Shown piece after piece: positions 8,889-18,408 of a stretch of DNA of 64,000 bases; the stretch's first letter is position 1, and every line of letters starts with the position of its first letter. The stretch is from Candidatus Nitrotoga sp. LAW. Its GTDB lineage: Bacteria; Pseudomonadota; Gammaproteobacteria; Burkholderiales; Gallionellaceae. Where the stretch lies: positions 297,405 through 361,404 of the forward strand of contig QFXI01000009.1 of NCBI GenBank assembly GCA_003402315.1. The letters run 5' to 3'. The notes under the pieces were generated by a model that was given only the letters and a program-made list of their open reading frames with translations, was not told where the DNA came from and did no database searches. Both the position numbers and the translations under genes were made by a program.

Positions 8889-11549
8889 TCAGACCGTAGT
8901 TGGATTCGGTTTATCGGGATTGATATTGTACAGTTTGAGTGCCTTGCTGACTTCGCTCATGGCTACCGTGCCTTCGTCGGCCAGCGCTTTCAGCGCGGCG
9001 ACTGCGATGTAGTAACGATCAACCTCGAAGAAATGGCGCAGCTTTTTACGCGTATCAGAGCGGCCAAAACCATCCGTGCCCAACACTTTGTAATTGCCGG
9101 GCAAAAAGGCACGAATCTGGTCAGCGTAGCTTTTAATGTAATCGGTTGCCGCAATGACAGGCCCCTTGCGCTTGCCCAGGCATTGCTCGGCGTAACTTAC
9201 GCGTGGTGTAGCTTCAGGGTGCAGCATGTTCCAGCGCTCACAATCCAGTCCATCCCGACGTAATTCATTGAAACTGGTTACGCTCCAGATGTCGGAAGAT
9301 ACGCCAAAATCCTTCGCCAATAATTCAGCTGCTGCGATGACTTCGCGCAGAATAGTCCCGCTGCCCAAAAGTTGCACCGTGGATGCCGTGGCGGATTGAG
9401 CTTTACCTTCATTAAACAAATACATGCCCCTGATAATGCCGGTCTCCGCACCCTCCGGCATGGCCGGATGCGCGTAATTTTCATTCATCACAGTGAGGTA
9501 ATAGAACACGTCCTCTTGTTCCTGATACATGCGGCGCATACCATCCTGAATAATCACCGCCAACTCGTAAGCAAAAGTTGGATCATAGGACACACAGTTA
9601 GGAATGGTCGCCGCCATCAAATGGCTGTGGCCGTCTTGATGCTGCAGGCCTTCGCCATTCAATGTAGTGCGCCCGGCCGTGCCCCCCAGCAGAAAGCCAC
9701 GAGCACGCTGGTCGCCCGCCGCCCACATCAAATCACCGACACGCTGAAAGCCAAACATGGAATAGTAAATATAAAACGGCACCATCGCGGCACCATGGTT
9801 GGCGTAGGCCGTAGATGCGGCAATCCACGATGACATCGCGCCCGCTTCATTAATGCCTTCCTGCAAAATCTGCCCGGCCTTGTCTTCCTTGTAGAACATC
9901 AGCTGATCGGCATCCTGCGGCGTATACAACTGGCCAACTTGAGAAAAAATGCTAAGCTGGCGGAACAATCCTTCCATCCCGAAAGTGCGCGATTCGTCCG
10001 GCACGATAGGTACCACCAGCTTGCCAATATTCTTGTCTTTCACCAGAACGCCCAGCATACGCACGAAAGCCATCGTGGTGGAAATTTCGCGATCTTCGGT
10101 ACCTTTAAGCAATACTTCGAAGGCATCCAGGCCTGGTATTTGCAACGACTCTGCCGCTATTTTACGACTGGGTAATGTGCCCATGACCTTGCTGCGCTCG
10201 CGCAGATAACTCATTTCCAAACTATCATCGGGTGGACGACAGAATGGCAATTTGTTGAGCTGATCATCGGTCACTGGAATATTGAAGCGATCACGGAATT
10301 TGCGCAATGCTTCACCGCCCACTTTCTTTTGCTGGTGGGTGATATTTTGGGCTTCACCGGCTTCACCCATGCCATAGCCCTTTATGGTTTTGGCTAGAAT
10401 GACGGTGGGCTGTCCCTTATGGTTTGCTGCGGCCGCGTAAGCGGCAAAAACTTTATGCGGATCGTGGCCGCCACGATCAAGATGCCAGATTTCCTCGTCC
10501 GACATATCGGCGACCAGTTCCAGTAACTCAGGGTATTTGCCAAAAAAATGTTGGCGCACATAGGCGCCATTTTTGGATTTATACGTCTGATATTCACCAT
10601 CCACCACTTCTTCCATCCGCTTTAGCAAAAGCCCTGTCTTGTCCTTCGCGAACAAACGATCCCATTTCCCTCCCCACACCACCTTGATCACGTTCCAGCC
10701 CGCGCCACGGAATACACCTTCCAGCTCCTGGATGATCTTGCCATTGCCGCGGACAGGGCCATCCAATCGTTGCAAATTACAATTAATGACGAAAATCAAG
10801 TTATCCAATTTCTCGCGCGCAGCCATCGAAATCGCCCCCAACGATTCCGGTTCATCCGTTTCACCATCACCGAGAAATGCCCATACCTTGCGTCTTTCGG
10901 TACTAACAATGCCCCGATACTCCAGATAGCGCATGAAACGCGCTTGGTAGATAGCCATCAGCGGACCCAACCCCATAGAAACAGTGGGGAATTGCCAGAA
11001 ATCAGGCATCAGCCACGGATGTGGGTAAGAAGATAAGCCACCGCCATTTACTTCTTGGCGGAAATTGTACAATTGTTCTTCGCTGAGGCGCCCCTCAAGG
11101 AAAGCGCGCGCGTACATGCCAGGCGATGCATGTCCCTGGAAATAAACCAGGTCACCGCCGTGGTTCTCGGTCTTACCATGGAAAAAGTGGTTGAAACCCA
11201 CGTCATACAGCGTGGCCGCCGAAGCAAAGGTAGCGATGTGGCCGCCCAATTCAGACGACTCACGATTGGCGTTTAACACAATAACCATCGCGTTCCATCG
11301 GGTCAGGGCACGAATGCGATGCTCGAGTTCATAATTGCCGACCGAGCGTTGTTCCTTGTCGAGCGGGATGGTATTCAAGTAAGGTGTGATTGTACTAATC
11401 GGCAGAGCGACACCAGCCAAGTGCGCCTTGCGGACCAGTTGGCCAATCAGGTAATGGGCGCGTTCCGCGCTTTCATGCTCCAACACCGAATCCAGCGCAT
11501 CCAGCCACTCTTGTGTTTCCTGTGAATCGCTATCAGGTAAATCTGCCAT
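8889..11549 (-). CDS. aceE: Pyruvate dehydrogenase E1 component, homodimeric type
   Basis: E1 decarboxylates pyruvate with thiamine diphosphate and acetylates the E2 lipoyl arm. The 886-residue length is that of the single-chain alpha2-type E1 of proteobacteria. The ThDP motif is clear: GDGETDEPES followed about 30 residues on by NCNLQRLDGP. The N-terminus (DSDSQETQEWLDALDSVL) also matches the family. It is the first gene of aceE-aceF. About 80 bp separate it from the cyclo-ligase gene upstream, so a promoter may lie there or further up. Confidence 0.97.
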   Translation of the reverse strand: MADLPDSDSQETQEWLDALDSVLEHESAERAHYLIGQLVRKAHLAGVALPISTITPYLNTIPLDKEQRSVGNYELEHRIRALTRWNAMVIVLNANRESSELGGHIATFASAATLYDVGFNHFFHGKTENHGGDLVYFQGHASPGMYARAFLEGRLSEEQLYNFRQEVNGGGLSSYPHPWLMPDFWQFPTVSMGLGPLMAIYQARFMRYLEYRGIVSTERRKVWAFLGDGETDEPESLGAISMAAREKLDNLIFVINCNLQRLDGPVRGNGKIIQELEGVFRGAGWNVIKVVWGGKWDRLFAKDKTGLLLKRMEEVVDGEYQTYKSKNGAYVRQHFFGKYPELLELVADMSDEEIWHLDRGGHDPHKVFAAYAAAANHKGQPTVILAKTIKGYGMGEAGEAQNITHQQKKVGGEALRKFRDRFNIPVTDDQLNKLPFCRPPDDSLEMSYLRERSKVMGTLPSRKIAAESLQIPGLDAFEVLLKGTEDREISTTMAFVRMLGVLVKDKNIGKLVVPIVPDESRTFGMEGLFRQLSIFSQVGQLYTPQDADQLMFYKEDKAGQILQEGINEAGAMSSWIAASTAYANHGAAMVPFYIYYSMFGFQRVGDLMWAAGDQRARGFLLGGTAGRTTLNGEGLQHQDGHSHLMAATIPNCVSYDPTFAYELAVIIQDGMRRMYQEQEDVFYYLTVMNENYAHPAMPEGAETGIIRGMYLFNEGKAQSATASTVQLLGSGTILREVIAAAELLAKDFGVSSDIWSVTSFNELRRDGLDCERWNMLHPEATPRVSYAEQCLGKRKGPVIAATDYIKSYADQIRAFLPGNYKVLGTDGFGRSDTRKKLRHFFEVDRYYIAVAALKALADEGTVAMSEVSKALKLYNINPDKPNPTTV

Positions 11550-11629
11550 ATATCTACTCTCTAATCATTCGTTGTTGGTCTGTGCATTTACGCACCAGGC
11601 TGTTATTTTTGATGATGCACAAGCACGCG

Positions 11630-12253
11630 CTATCTGCCTATATGCATATCAGAAGCGCACTGTATCGTCTCGTTCTCCGTTACCACCCATTCCACTTTGT
11701 GGTCGGTGGCTTCCTGCGGTAACCCTTCGACTAGCTGGATAGCAAATGCCCCGGCAACCAGCGCAGGGTGGTAACCTTGGTTTGCATCCTTCATTCGCGC
11801 CAGCAACTTGTCATAAAACCCGCCGCCGTAACCTAGCCGCGCGCCATCACGCCCAAATGCTATTCCCGGCAACAAGATAAAATCCACCTCTTTCAAAGAA
11901 TTTATTTTTGTACAACGTTCAACCAGCGGTTCGCGGATATTCCACTGGCCAGGTGCCAAATCATGCTGCAAGTTGGTCACACGGTACACATCCAATTCTT
12001 TTGTCGCGCGGTTTACCTTCGGCAACAGCACGCACTTACCATCGCTCAAGGCCTGTTCCACCCATTTTTCGGTGGAGAGCTCCGCGCCGAAGCTCATATA
12101 AGCTAGCACTGTATTGGCCGTGCGGTAAGTATTCAGGTTGGCGATACGCTCTGAGATGGCATGGCTCAAGCCTGCCCTCTCAGCCGCAGTCAATCGTTCG
12201 CGGCCTGCAATTATACGTTGTCTGATAGACTGTTTCATAACCTGTATTGTCAT
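11630..12253 (-). CDS. 5-formyltetrahydrofolate cyclo-ligase family protein
   Basis: The enzyme converts 5-formyl-THF to 5,10-methenyl-THF with ATP, rescuing folate. The family motifs are present: MSFGAELSTEKWV, LLPKV, and the glycine-rich LGYGGGFYDKLLAR that binds ATP and phosphate. I place the start at the ATG at 12253 because AAGGAT lies 9 nt before it; an upstream ATG at 12274 and an internal one at 12238 are alternatives. In many bacteria the homologue (ygfA) follows 6S RNA. The leader here is rich in hairpins, but I could not recognise 6S RNA in it. Confidence 0.9.
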   Translation of the reverse strand: MTIQVMKQSIRQRIIAGRERLTAAERAGLSHAISERIANLNTYRTANTVLAYMSFGAELSTEKWVEQALSDGKCVLLPKVNRATKELDVYRVTNLQHDLAPGQWNIREPLVERCTKINSLKEVDFILLPGIAFGRDGARLGYGGGFYDKLLARMKDANQGYHPALVAGAFAIQLVEGLPQEATDHKVEWVVTENETIQCASDMHIGR

Positions 12254-12285
12254 GGGCAGATTATCCTTATTCATATATTCAAATG

Positions 12286-12426
12286 GGCAGTTTCTGCCAA
12301 AATTTGGGCGAAAACTTCGCAGCAGTTGTTCAAGATTTTCTTGATAAACGCGACAAATATCGCCGCATACTGACTTGAATAATCTGTCAATGGATTCGGG
12401 CGAGCTATTGGTTGGAATACCGCCCG
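12286..12426 (-). ncRNA. Hairpin-rich leader, candidate structured RNA upstream of the cyclo-ligase gene
   Basis: Five perfect short stem-loops follow one another within about 140 bp: 12286-12298 (5 bp, GGCAG/CTGCC), 12308-12320 (5 bp, GCGAA/TTCGC), 12330-12344 (6 bp, TCAAGA/TCTTGA), 12350-12363 (4 bp, GCGA/TCGC) and 12397-12426 (6 bp, CGGGCG/CGCCCG). They lie between ilvA and the cyclo-ligase gene, where 6S RNA often sits. A 74-codon frame (12271-12495, minus) also crosses it but has no recognisable family. The strand is inferred from the downstream gene. Confidence 0.3.
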
Positions 12427-12524
12427 GAATAGCGGAACATCTCCCATGAAATCATGAAAGATAACTGCGAATTTGATGGATAAAGACGAATTCAAATTTG
12501 CTCGCGCTTAATGCAATTTATCCA

Positions 12525-14033
12525 TTAACTCAAAAACAATTTGTATGCGGGATTATCACTCTCATCCCAGTAACGATAACCGAGATTATCCAGGAAAATT
12601 CGCAGCGGTTTCTTGTCATGATGCGGTACTTGCATGCCGATCAGCACACGGCCGTAGTCCGCACCGTGGTTGCGATAGTGGAACAAGCTGATATTCCAGC
12701 TATGGTTCATGCTATTAAGGAACATCATCAATGCGCCAGGACGTTCTGGGAATTCAAAACGAAACAGAATTTCGTCCTGCAAACCAGGCGCATGTCCCCC
12801 TACCAGATGACGTACATGCAGCTTGGCCATCTCGTTGTCGGTGAAATTCAGCGTGGACAGTTTGTGTTTTTCCAGCGTGGCAACAAGCTTGGCGGTTTCA
12901 GATTGATCTTTTACCTGAACTCCGACGAACACATGTGCCTCCTTGGAGTTCGCATAACGGTAGTTAAATTCAGTGATATTACGCTTGCCCAACAAAGAAC
13001 AAAATTTGCGAAAACTGCCGGGCGTTTCCGGGATGCTCACTGCCAGAATAGCCTCACGTTTTTCGCCAAGCTCTGCCCGCTCCGCAATGAAACGCAAGCG
13101 GTCAAAATTCATGTTGGCACCGCTGGCAATTGCGACCAGCGTCTTGCCCTTTAGTTTTTCACGCTCCGCATACAACTTAGCGCCCGCAATAGCCAGCGCT
13201 CCAGCAGGCTCAAGATTGGTGCGGGTATCTTCAAATACATCCTTGATCGCTGCACAGATAGCGTCAGTATCCACTAATATAATTTCGTCCACCAATTCGC
13301 GGCACAAACGGAGAGTTTCCTGCCCGACTTGTTTTACAGCCACACCATCGGCAAACAAACCGACATGCTCAAGCTTGACACGCCGACCGGCCTTAATCGA
13401 GCGGCTCATGGCATCGGACTCTACGGGTTGCACGCCAATAACCTTGATTTCCGGGCGCACCGCTTTAACGTAAGCGGCAACACCTGAAATTAGGCCGCCG
13501 CCACCGATGGGCGCGAAAATTGCATGGATAGGCTGGCTATACTGCCGCAGTATCTCCATACCAATAGTTCCCTGTCCAGCAATTACGTCAACATCGTCAT
13601 AAGGATGGACGAAGGTAAGCTTGAGTTTTTGCTCCAGCTCCAACGCATGCAGATAGGCATCAGAATAAGAATCGCCATACAATACTGTTTTTGCGCCACG
13701 GCTGGCAACCGCCTCCACCTTAATCTGCGGCGTGGTCACTGGCATAACGATGATAGCCTTGCAGCCCAGTTTCTGCGCCGACAACGCCACACCCTGCGCG
13801 TGATTACCAGCCGAGGCAGCGATGACACCACGCTTAAGCTGCGCCGTCGTCAACTTCGCCATCTTGTTATAGGCGCCGCGCAGCTTAAAAGAAAATACCG
13901 GCTGCATGTCTTCTCGTTTTAGCAAAACATTGTTGCCGATGCGCATAGACAAATTGGGTGCATCATCTAGCGGACTTTCAATAGCCACGTCATAAACACG
14001 GGCGGTGAGAATACGATTTAAGTAACTTTGCAT
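12525..14033 (-). CDS. ilvA: Threonine ammonia-lyase, biosynthetic (long form)
   Basis: IlvA deaminates threonine to 2-oxobutanoate, the first step to isoleucine. The 502-residue length shows the catalytic PLP domain plus two ACT-like regulatory domains. The PLP lysine lies in FSFKLRGAYNKM (K50). The phosphate-binding loop is GGGGLISGVAAY (about 177-188). The C-terminal part carries GKRNITEFNYRY and LVGGHAP typical of isoleucine-sensitive enzymes. It is transcribed alone; the gene upstream diverges from it. Confidence 0.96.
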   Translation of the reverse strand: MQSYLNRILTARVYDVAIESPLDDAPNLSMRIGNNVLLKREDMQPVFSFKLRGAYNKMAKLTTAQLKRGVIAASAGNHAQGVALSAQKLGCKAIIVMPVTTPQIKVEAVASRGAKTVLYGDSYSDAYLHALELEQKLKLTFVHPYDDVDVIAGQGTIGMEILRQYSQPIHAIFAPIGGGGLISGVAAYVKAVRPEIKVIGVQPVESDAMSRSIKAGRRVKLEHVGLFADGVAVKQVGQETLRLCRELVDEIILVDTDAICAAIKDVFEDTRTNLEPAGALAIAGAKLYAEREKLKGKTLVAIASGANMNFDRLRFIAERAELGEKREAILAVSIPETPGSFRKFCSLLGKRNITEFNYRYANSKEAHVFVGVQVKDQSETAKLVATLEKHKLSTLNFTDNEMAKLHVRHLVGGHAPGLQDEILFRFEFPERPGALMMFLNSMNHSWNISLFHYRNHGADYGRVLIGMQVPHHDKKPLRIFLDNLGYRYWDESDNPAYKLFLS

Positions 14034-14376
14034 GATTGCCTAAAAATAATTTACGGACAGATTATGGCGCAAGACTAGCAGTAATTGTATGCAACCCAAA
14101 AGGATTTCCGTCATTCCTTACCAATTTTGGTCGTCATTCATATAGCTCTTGTTGCCACTTTGTCGCCCGCACGATGACTGACCTATCTCTGTCTCTTTAC
14201 AATTTGTATTTAATTCAAACCTACTTTCTTCAAAACAGAAATCTTATATCGCTACTCACAGGTGTGTATGTGTTTATTCATTTATACTTCTTTCGCTTGG
14301 CCGGGTTAAGAGACGGCCATGCTAACGCAGTTCGACTCTCGAACAATCTTACAAAAAATGATAATAATGGAAACGC
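14034..14376. other. 343-bp intergenic stretch between ilvA and the lipoprotein gene
   Basis: No gene was recognised here. A 114-codon frame (14036-14380, plus) has no recognisable motif and is judged spurious. The stretch contains one 6-bp hairpin, TGGCCG/CGGCCA (14298-14303 with 14314-14319), about 60 bp before the lipoprotein start. Promoters for both divergent genes must lie here, but no box pair stood out. Confidence 0.4.
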
Positions 14377-15114
14377 ATGATTTTAAAATTGCAAAATAGT
14401 TGCCGTTTGCTTGTCCTCATCACCGCTGCCTTATTGCTGGCAGCTTGCACCACCACAGAACCTGCCAAAAACAGTAAGCACATCCCACAACAGAGTGATC
14501 GTAATTTACTCAGTCAACTTGGCAAATCAGATATTGATCGCTTAGCAGATGTAGAGATGCGTGAAAACACCCAAATTTTGCGTATGTTAATGACAAAACT
14601 ATACAAGCGTAATCCGCGCGAACTTAGAAAAAACACCACAGCCAGCGCAGAAGAGATGGTGAAATCAGTATTCGAAAATCAGCATGGCTGGCGATTCAAG
14701 GAAATCGGCGAAGCGCAAGGCTCCTTCGCTATTCAACAGGCGTTCCGGCCTGACTATGAAGGTGACCGGGTAATGTCGTTAATCGTAGGCCTGCAAACGA
14801 TGTTAATCAAAGCACATGGTGGGAAAACCGAGTTCTATTTTACCGACACCATTGAGCCGCAAAACATCTTTAATGCAGCACGTAACGTCGAAATCGTCGT
14901 GTGGCAGCTCTCCAATGCACGCGATAACAAAGGACAGCTTGATTTATTAACTAATGAATTAAATGACCACGAGCGCAATCTCAGCTTTGAGCGTGAATTC
15001 GGGAAAATTATCGGTAGCCTGGATTTATTTGCAATTACATTGTCGGAAAAATTACAGCGCGGCATTACCCGCGTGGTGCAGACTTTGTCTACAGCATTAT
15101 TTTTACCATTTTGA
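14377..15114 (+). CDS. Predicted lipoprotein of unknown function
   Basis: The 245-residue protein starts with a basic n-region and a hydrophobic segment ending in a lipobox, LLLAAC, so it should be cleaved and lipidated at Cys24. The residue after the cysteine is Thr, not Asp, so sorting to the outer membrane is expected under the E. coli rule. The mature part has charged helices and a segment rich in aromatic and hydrophobic residues (about 125-190). I do not recognise a named domain. It is a single gene between ilvA (divergent) and the flavoprotein gene (convergent). Confidence 0.7.
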   Translation: MILKLQNSCRLLVLITAALLLAACTTTEPAKNSKHIPQQSDRNLLSQLGKSDIDRLADVEMRENTQILRMLMTKLYKRNPRELRKNTTASAEEMVKSVFENQHGWRFKEIGEAQGSFAIQQAFRPDYEGDRVMSLIVGLQTMLIKAHGGKTEFYFTDTIEPQNIFNAARNVEIVVWQLSNARDNKGQLDLLTNELNDHERNLSFEREFGKIIGSLDLFAITLSEKLQRGITRVVQTLSTALFLPF

Positions 15115-15280
15115 CTTTGACCCATCGTTACACCCCACCGCCTAAGCCCATGGTTTTGATTTTACATAAGCTCTGGTAAGTTGATAAAGCGCACGAACCG
15201 CCCCAGCTATCGCCTAAAATCAAAAAACTGCAACACGATGATCAAACTAAAATAGCAAAAAAAGTTATGCAGCATCCAGG

Positions 15281-16543
15281 CTAGATGGTCGGCAAATTCG
15301 GCATTGCAATCTGGTTGTCGGTGCTGAACTGATAATCCTTGAACACATGCTCAGCCGTTAGTATCTGATAAGTCCCGTCCGGTAGGCGGCGCGTGGTGTC
15401 CTTGAGGCGATAGGTGTAGTGTCCGCAAGTCCAGCAGTCAAAGTTGCGCATAGCGGTACACAAACAAGTCTTGTCCATAACGGAGATTTTCTTAGCGTTT
15501 GGGTGAGCCGCCACTTCGGCGTTGTAAGCCGTAATGTATGCGCAATGACCGTTTCCGTCGAGCAAATAGCCGTAGGCTTCGCAATTGGGGCGTATACCCG
15601 CGCCGATGGCCGGGCTCTTCTTCAACATGCGCATGGGGTAGCCTGTAGGCGAAATCATATTTACCTCTATGTCTGCCTCGTTGGCCTTAAAGTACTCTTG
15701 CACAATTTTTTCCGGCAGACCGCACTCATACGTTGCCGTAAAGCGCGTTGCCACTTGTACCGCCGCCGCACCCGCTTCCAGGTACGACACTGCATCGCTA
15801 CCGGTAAAAATTCCACCAGCCGGTATGATCGGAATCTCCAACTTTTCGGCCTGCAAGTACTGATAAATTTCTCTGCAAATTTCCCGCAGGTCATATTTCA
15901 TCCAGTCCAAACCGAAACCCAAATGGCCACCAGCCAGCGGCCCTTCTATCACGATATAATCCGGCAGGCGGTTAAGCTTGGCGTTTTTGCGCAAGAAAAT
16001 TTGCAGCGCACGTAGCGAGGAAACGATGATGCCGAGCTTAGCGTCACGAAAACGTGGATGATCTTCCATCAACGCGAATGAGCCCAGATGCAATCCGGCG
16101 CTCAAGGTAATTCCATCTATACCGGCAGAGAGCGCCCCATGCAACCGTACCCGCAACGTTTCGCGCGGTGCATTCATCGTAAGCTTTTCCATGCAGTTGA
16201 CGAAAATCATACCGGAACCGCGCTTGGCTTCCATGGCTTTGCTCAGGTGCAGGCGCGTCGACTCTGCAATCTGCCCAAGATCAAATTGCACCTTAGATTT
16301 ATCGGTATTGGCAACATTGTATTTATATTGCTTGAGCTTTGATTTAACGAAATTCGTATTTAAAAGCCGATCCGTTACAGTCGGCAACATAGCATCGGAA
16401 AGATGCCCTATACCACCGAGGCGCGCAGCTTCCAACGCCAGTTCGGCAGTGGAAATATCAACTCCCATCCCGCCAATCATGATAGGCACCAGCTCTTGCT
16501 TGCCAAATTTTAAACGAAAATCATTAACACACTTCATTGCCAT
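15281..16543 (-). CDS. Nitronate monooxygenase / 2-nitropropane-dioxygenase-like flavoprotein
   Basis: This 420-residue TIM-barrel FMN protein has the family motifs PIMIGGMGVDIS (about 20), IEGPLAGGHLGFGLDW (about 205-220) and PAGGIFTGSDAV followed by GAAAVQVATRF (about 240-270), which hold the FMN phosphate. Relatives oxidise alkyl nitronates or act as NAD(P)H:quinone or enoyl reductases, so the substrate cannot be assigned. The C-terminal tail has a C-x-C-x7-C-x2-C cluster (CLCTAMRNFDCWTC, about residues 360-375) that could hold zinc or an iron-sulfur cluster and is not part of the textbook enzyme. It lies downstream of trpD on the same strand, about 195 bp away. Confidence 0.85.
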   Translation of the reverse strand: MAMKCVNDFRLKFGKQELVPIMIGGMGVDISTAELALEAARLGGIGHLSDAMLPTVTDRLLNTNFVKSKLKQYKYNVANTDKSKVQFDLGQIAESTRLHLSKAMEAKRGSGMIFVNCMEKLTMNAPRETLRVRLHGALSAGIDGITLSAGLHLGSFALMEDHPRFRDAKLGIIVSSLRALQIFLRKNAKLNRLPDYIVIEGPLAGGHLGFGLDWMKYDLREICREIYQYLQAEKLEIPIIPAGGIFTGSDAVSYLEAGAAAVQVATRFTATYECGLPEKIVQEYFKANEADIEVNMISPTGYPMRMLKKSPAIGAGIRPNCEAYGYLLDGNGHCAYITAYNAEVAAHPNAKKISVMDKTCLCTAMRNFDCWTCGHYTYRLKDTTRRLPDGTYQILTAEHVFKDYQFSTDNQIAMPNLPTI

Positions 16544-16738
16544 CCTTCAATTCAAGACGCTACATTAGTTTGGTAATCGTAGGCAGTCTTCCGCATCGTG
16601 CGCAAATATTTGTCAAAAACCATCTAGATATTTATATTAAAAAATATCCCGAAAACGTGGGAACTATGGGGTTAATCGGAATAAGGACGTTCGGCAAAAA
16701 TTATTTTTACCTCCCCGAAAAATCGGTTTTCCGCAGCC

Positions 16739-17752
16739 TCAAAGATGAATATGCACAAGCTCTTCCAACTTATTTTTCGCTGCACCGCTGGCGATAACTT
16801 CCTTGGCCTTTTTTACGCCCTCTTGTAGCGTTGCAGTCAACCCCGCCACATAAATGGCCGCACCCGCGTTAAGTTGCACGATGTCACGCGCGGGGCCGCG
16901 CTGATTATCCAGCACCGATAATAACACCGTGCGCGCCTCATCGGCATTGGCAACGCGTATGCTATCCAGCGGCGCTGCGTGTAAATCGAAATCTTGCGGT
17001 TGCACCGAATACTCAAATACCGTACCGTTCCTTAGTTCCGCAATGTAGGTTGATCCGCTAATAGAAATTTCATCCATGCCATCTGCACCATGCACCACCA
17101 ACACGTGCTGACTTCCTAACTGCTGCAGCACACGCGCCAATTTCACCGTCAGATCCCTCTGAAATACGCCCATTACTTGGTTCTGTGCGCCCGCCGGGTT
17201 AGTTAACGGACCCAGCAGGTTGAACAGCGTGCGCACGCCAAGTTCACGCCGTACTGGCGCGGCGTATTTCATCGCACTGTGATGATTGGGCGCAAACATA
17301 AAGCCCACACCAATTTCCTGCACACAGTGCGCCACTTGCTGCGGTGTAAGATTGACTTGGACACCAAGCTTTTCCAGGATATCGGCGCTACCACAGGTGC
17401 TGGAAACTGAACGTCCACCATGTTTGGCTACGCGTGCCCCCGCTGCCGCCGCGACTAGCGCGCTGGCGGTGGAAATGTTAAAAGTCTGCGCACCATCACC
17501 GCCCGTGCCGCAGGTATCAATCAAATGTCTGCCATCCTGTACCGTCACTTTGCTCGACAGATCGCGCATTACCTGCGCTGCCGCCGCAATTTCAGTAACA
17601 GTCTCTCCTTTCATGTGTAACGCGACCAAAACCGCTGCGATTTGAATAGGAGTAAGCTGCCCACTCATAATGTTCCGCATCAACTCGTGCATGTCGTCGT
17701 GTGGCAGATCTTCACGATTAAGTAAGCGACTAAGCAGGTTGGCATAGTTCAT
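16739..17752 (-). CDS. trpD: Anthranilate phosphoribosyltransferase
   Basis: TrpD joins anthranilate to PRPP in tryptophan synthesis. The 337-residue protein shows the PRPP loop DTCGTGGDGAQTFNIST (about 79-95) and KHGGRSVSSTCGSADIL (about 108-124), where most homologues have KHGNR. The DEIS motif that binds metal is also visible (GADGMDEIS). It overlaps the trpG stop by one base. No trpC follows; the next gene downstream is an unrelated flavoprotein. Confidence 0.96.
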   Translation of the reverse strand: MNYANLLSRLLNREDLPHDDMHELMRNIMSGQLTPIQIAAVLVALHMKGETVTEIAAAAQVMRDLSSKVTVQDGRHLIDTCGTGGDGAQTFNISTASALVAAAAGARVAKHGGRSVSSTCGSADILEKLGVQVNLTPQQVAHCVQEIGVGFMFAPNHHSAMKYAAPVRRELGVRTLFNLLGPLTNPAGAQNQVMGVFQRDLTVKLARVLQQLGSQHVLVVHGADGMDEISISGSTYIAELRNGTVFEYSVQPQDFDLHAAPLDSIRVANADEARTVLLSVLDNQRGPARDIVQLNAGAAIYVAGLTATLQEGVKKAKEVIASGAAKNKLEELVHIHL

Positions 17753-18321
17753 TAGCGTTCACCACGTAAAAAATTAGCAAGCATCTCGTGGCCATGTTCA
17801 GTGAGAATGGATTCCGGATGAAATTGCACCCCTTCTACCGCCATCGTTTTGTGACGCACCCCCATGATTTCGCCGTCTTCAGTCCACGCGGTAATTTCCA
17901 GGCAATCAGGCAGCGTGGCGCGCTCGATCACCAGCGAGTGGTAGCGTGTAGCGGTGAATGGGTTAGGCAGGCCGTAAAAGACGCTACTGTTATTATGAAA
18001 AATGGCCGAAGTTTTGCCGTGCATTAGCTGCTTGGCGTGAACAATTCTTCCACCGAATGACTGACCAATGCTCTGATGGCCAAGGCACACCCCCAGAAGG
18101 GGGATACGTCCGGCGAAGCGCTGAATGGTGGCAACCGAAATTCCAGCTTCATTAGGCGTGCATGGCCCCGGTGAAACCACGATGTATTGCGGTTGTAGTG
18201 TCTCAATCTGCTCCAACGTAATCTCGTCATTGCGATGCACAACCACATCTGCGCCTAGCTCGGCAAAATATTGCACCAAGTTGTAGGTGAATGAGTCGTA
18301 GTTGTCTATCATTAGCAGCAT
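17752..18321 (-). CDS. trpG: Anthranilate synthase glutamine amidotransferase component
   Basis: TrpG supplies ammonia from glutamine to TrpE. The 189-residue class I amidotransferase has the nucleophile in [11 protein letters not shown] (Cys79) and the His-Glu pair in [13 protein letters not shown]. PabA-type use with PabB for folate is possible, since the two share this subunit in many bacteria. It is coupled to trpD by a 1-base overlap. trpE is not adjacent: the upstream gene encodes a CorC-like membrane protein. Confidence 0.94.
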   Translation of the reverse strand: MLLMIDNYDSFTYNLVQYFAELGADVVVHRNDEITLEQIETLQPQYIVVSPGPCTPNEAGISVATIQRFAGRIPLLGVCLGHQSIGQSFGGRIVHAKQLMHGKTSAIFHNNSSVFYGLPNPFTATRYHSLVIERATLPDCLEITAWTEDGEIMGVRHKTMAVEGVQFHPESILTEHGHEMLANFLRGER

Positions 18322-18408
18322 AACTATATAATCTTCATAAAATTATTTATTGGCCAGCAAGTATCAAGGTTGTAGGGCCTAATCATTAAAGCAAACTTTT
18401 TAATCCAA

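Noticed and set aside
12271..12495. A possible 6S RNA or a 74-residue protein upstream of the cyclo-ligase gene
   Set aside because: Short stretches on the minus strand (AGATGTTCCGC, GGCGATATTT) recall 6S RNA, but no complementary 3' partner or closing stem was found. The protein frame has no family and no ribosome site.
12498..13154. A 218-codon frame antisense to ilvA
   Set aside because: It lies wholly within ilvA on the other strand and shows no family motif.
14036..14380. A 114-codon frame before the lipoprotein gene
   Set aside because: Composition looks non-coding and no motif or ribosome site supports it.
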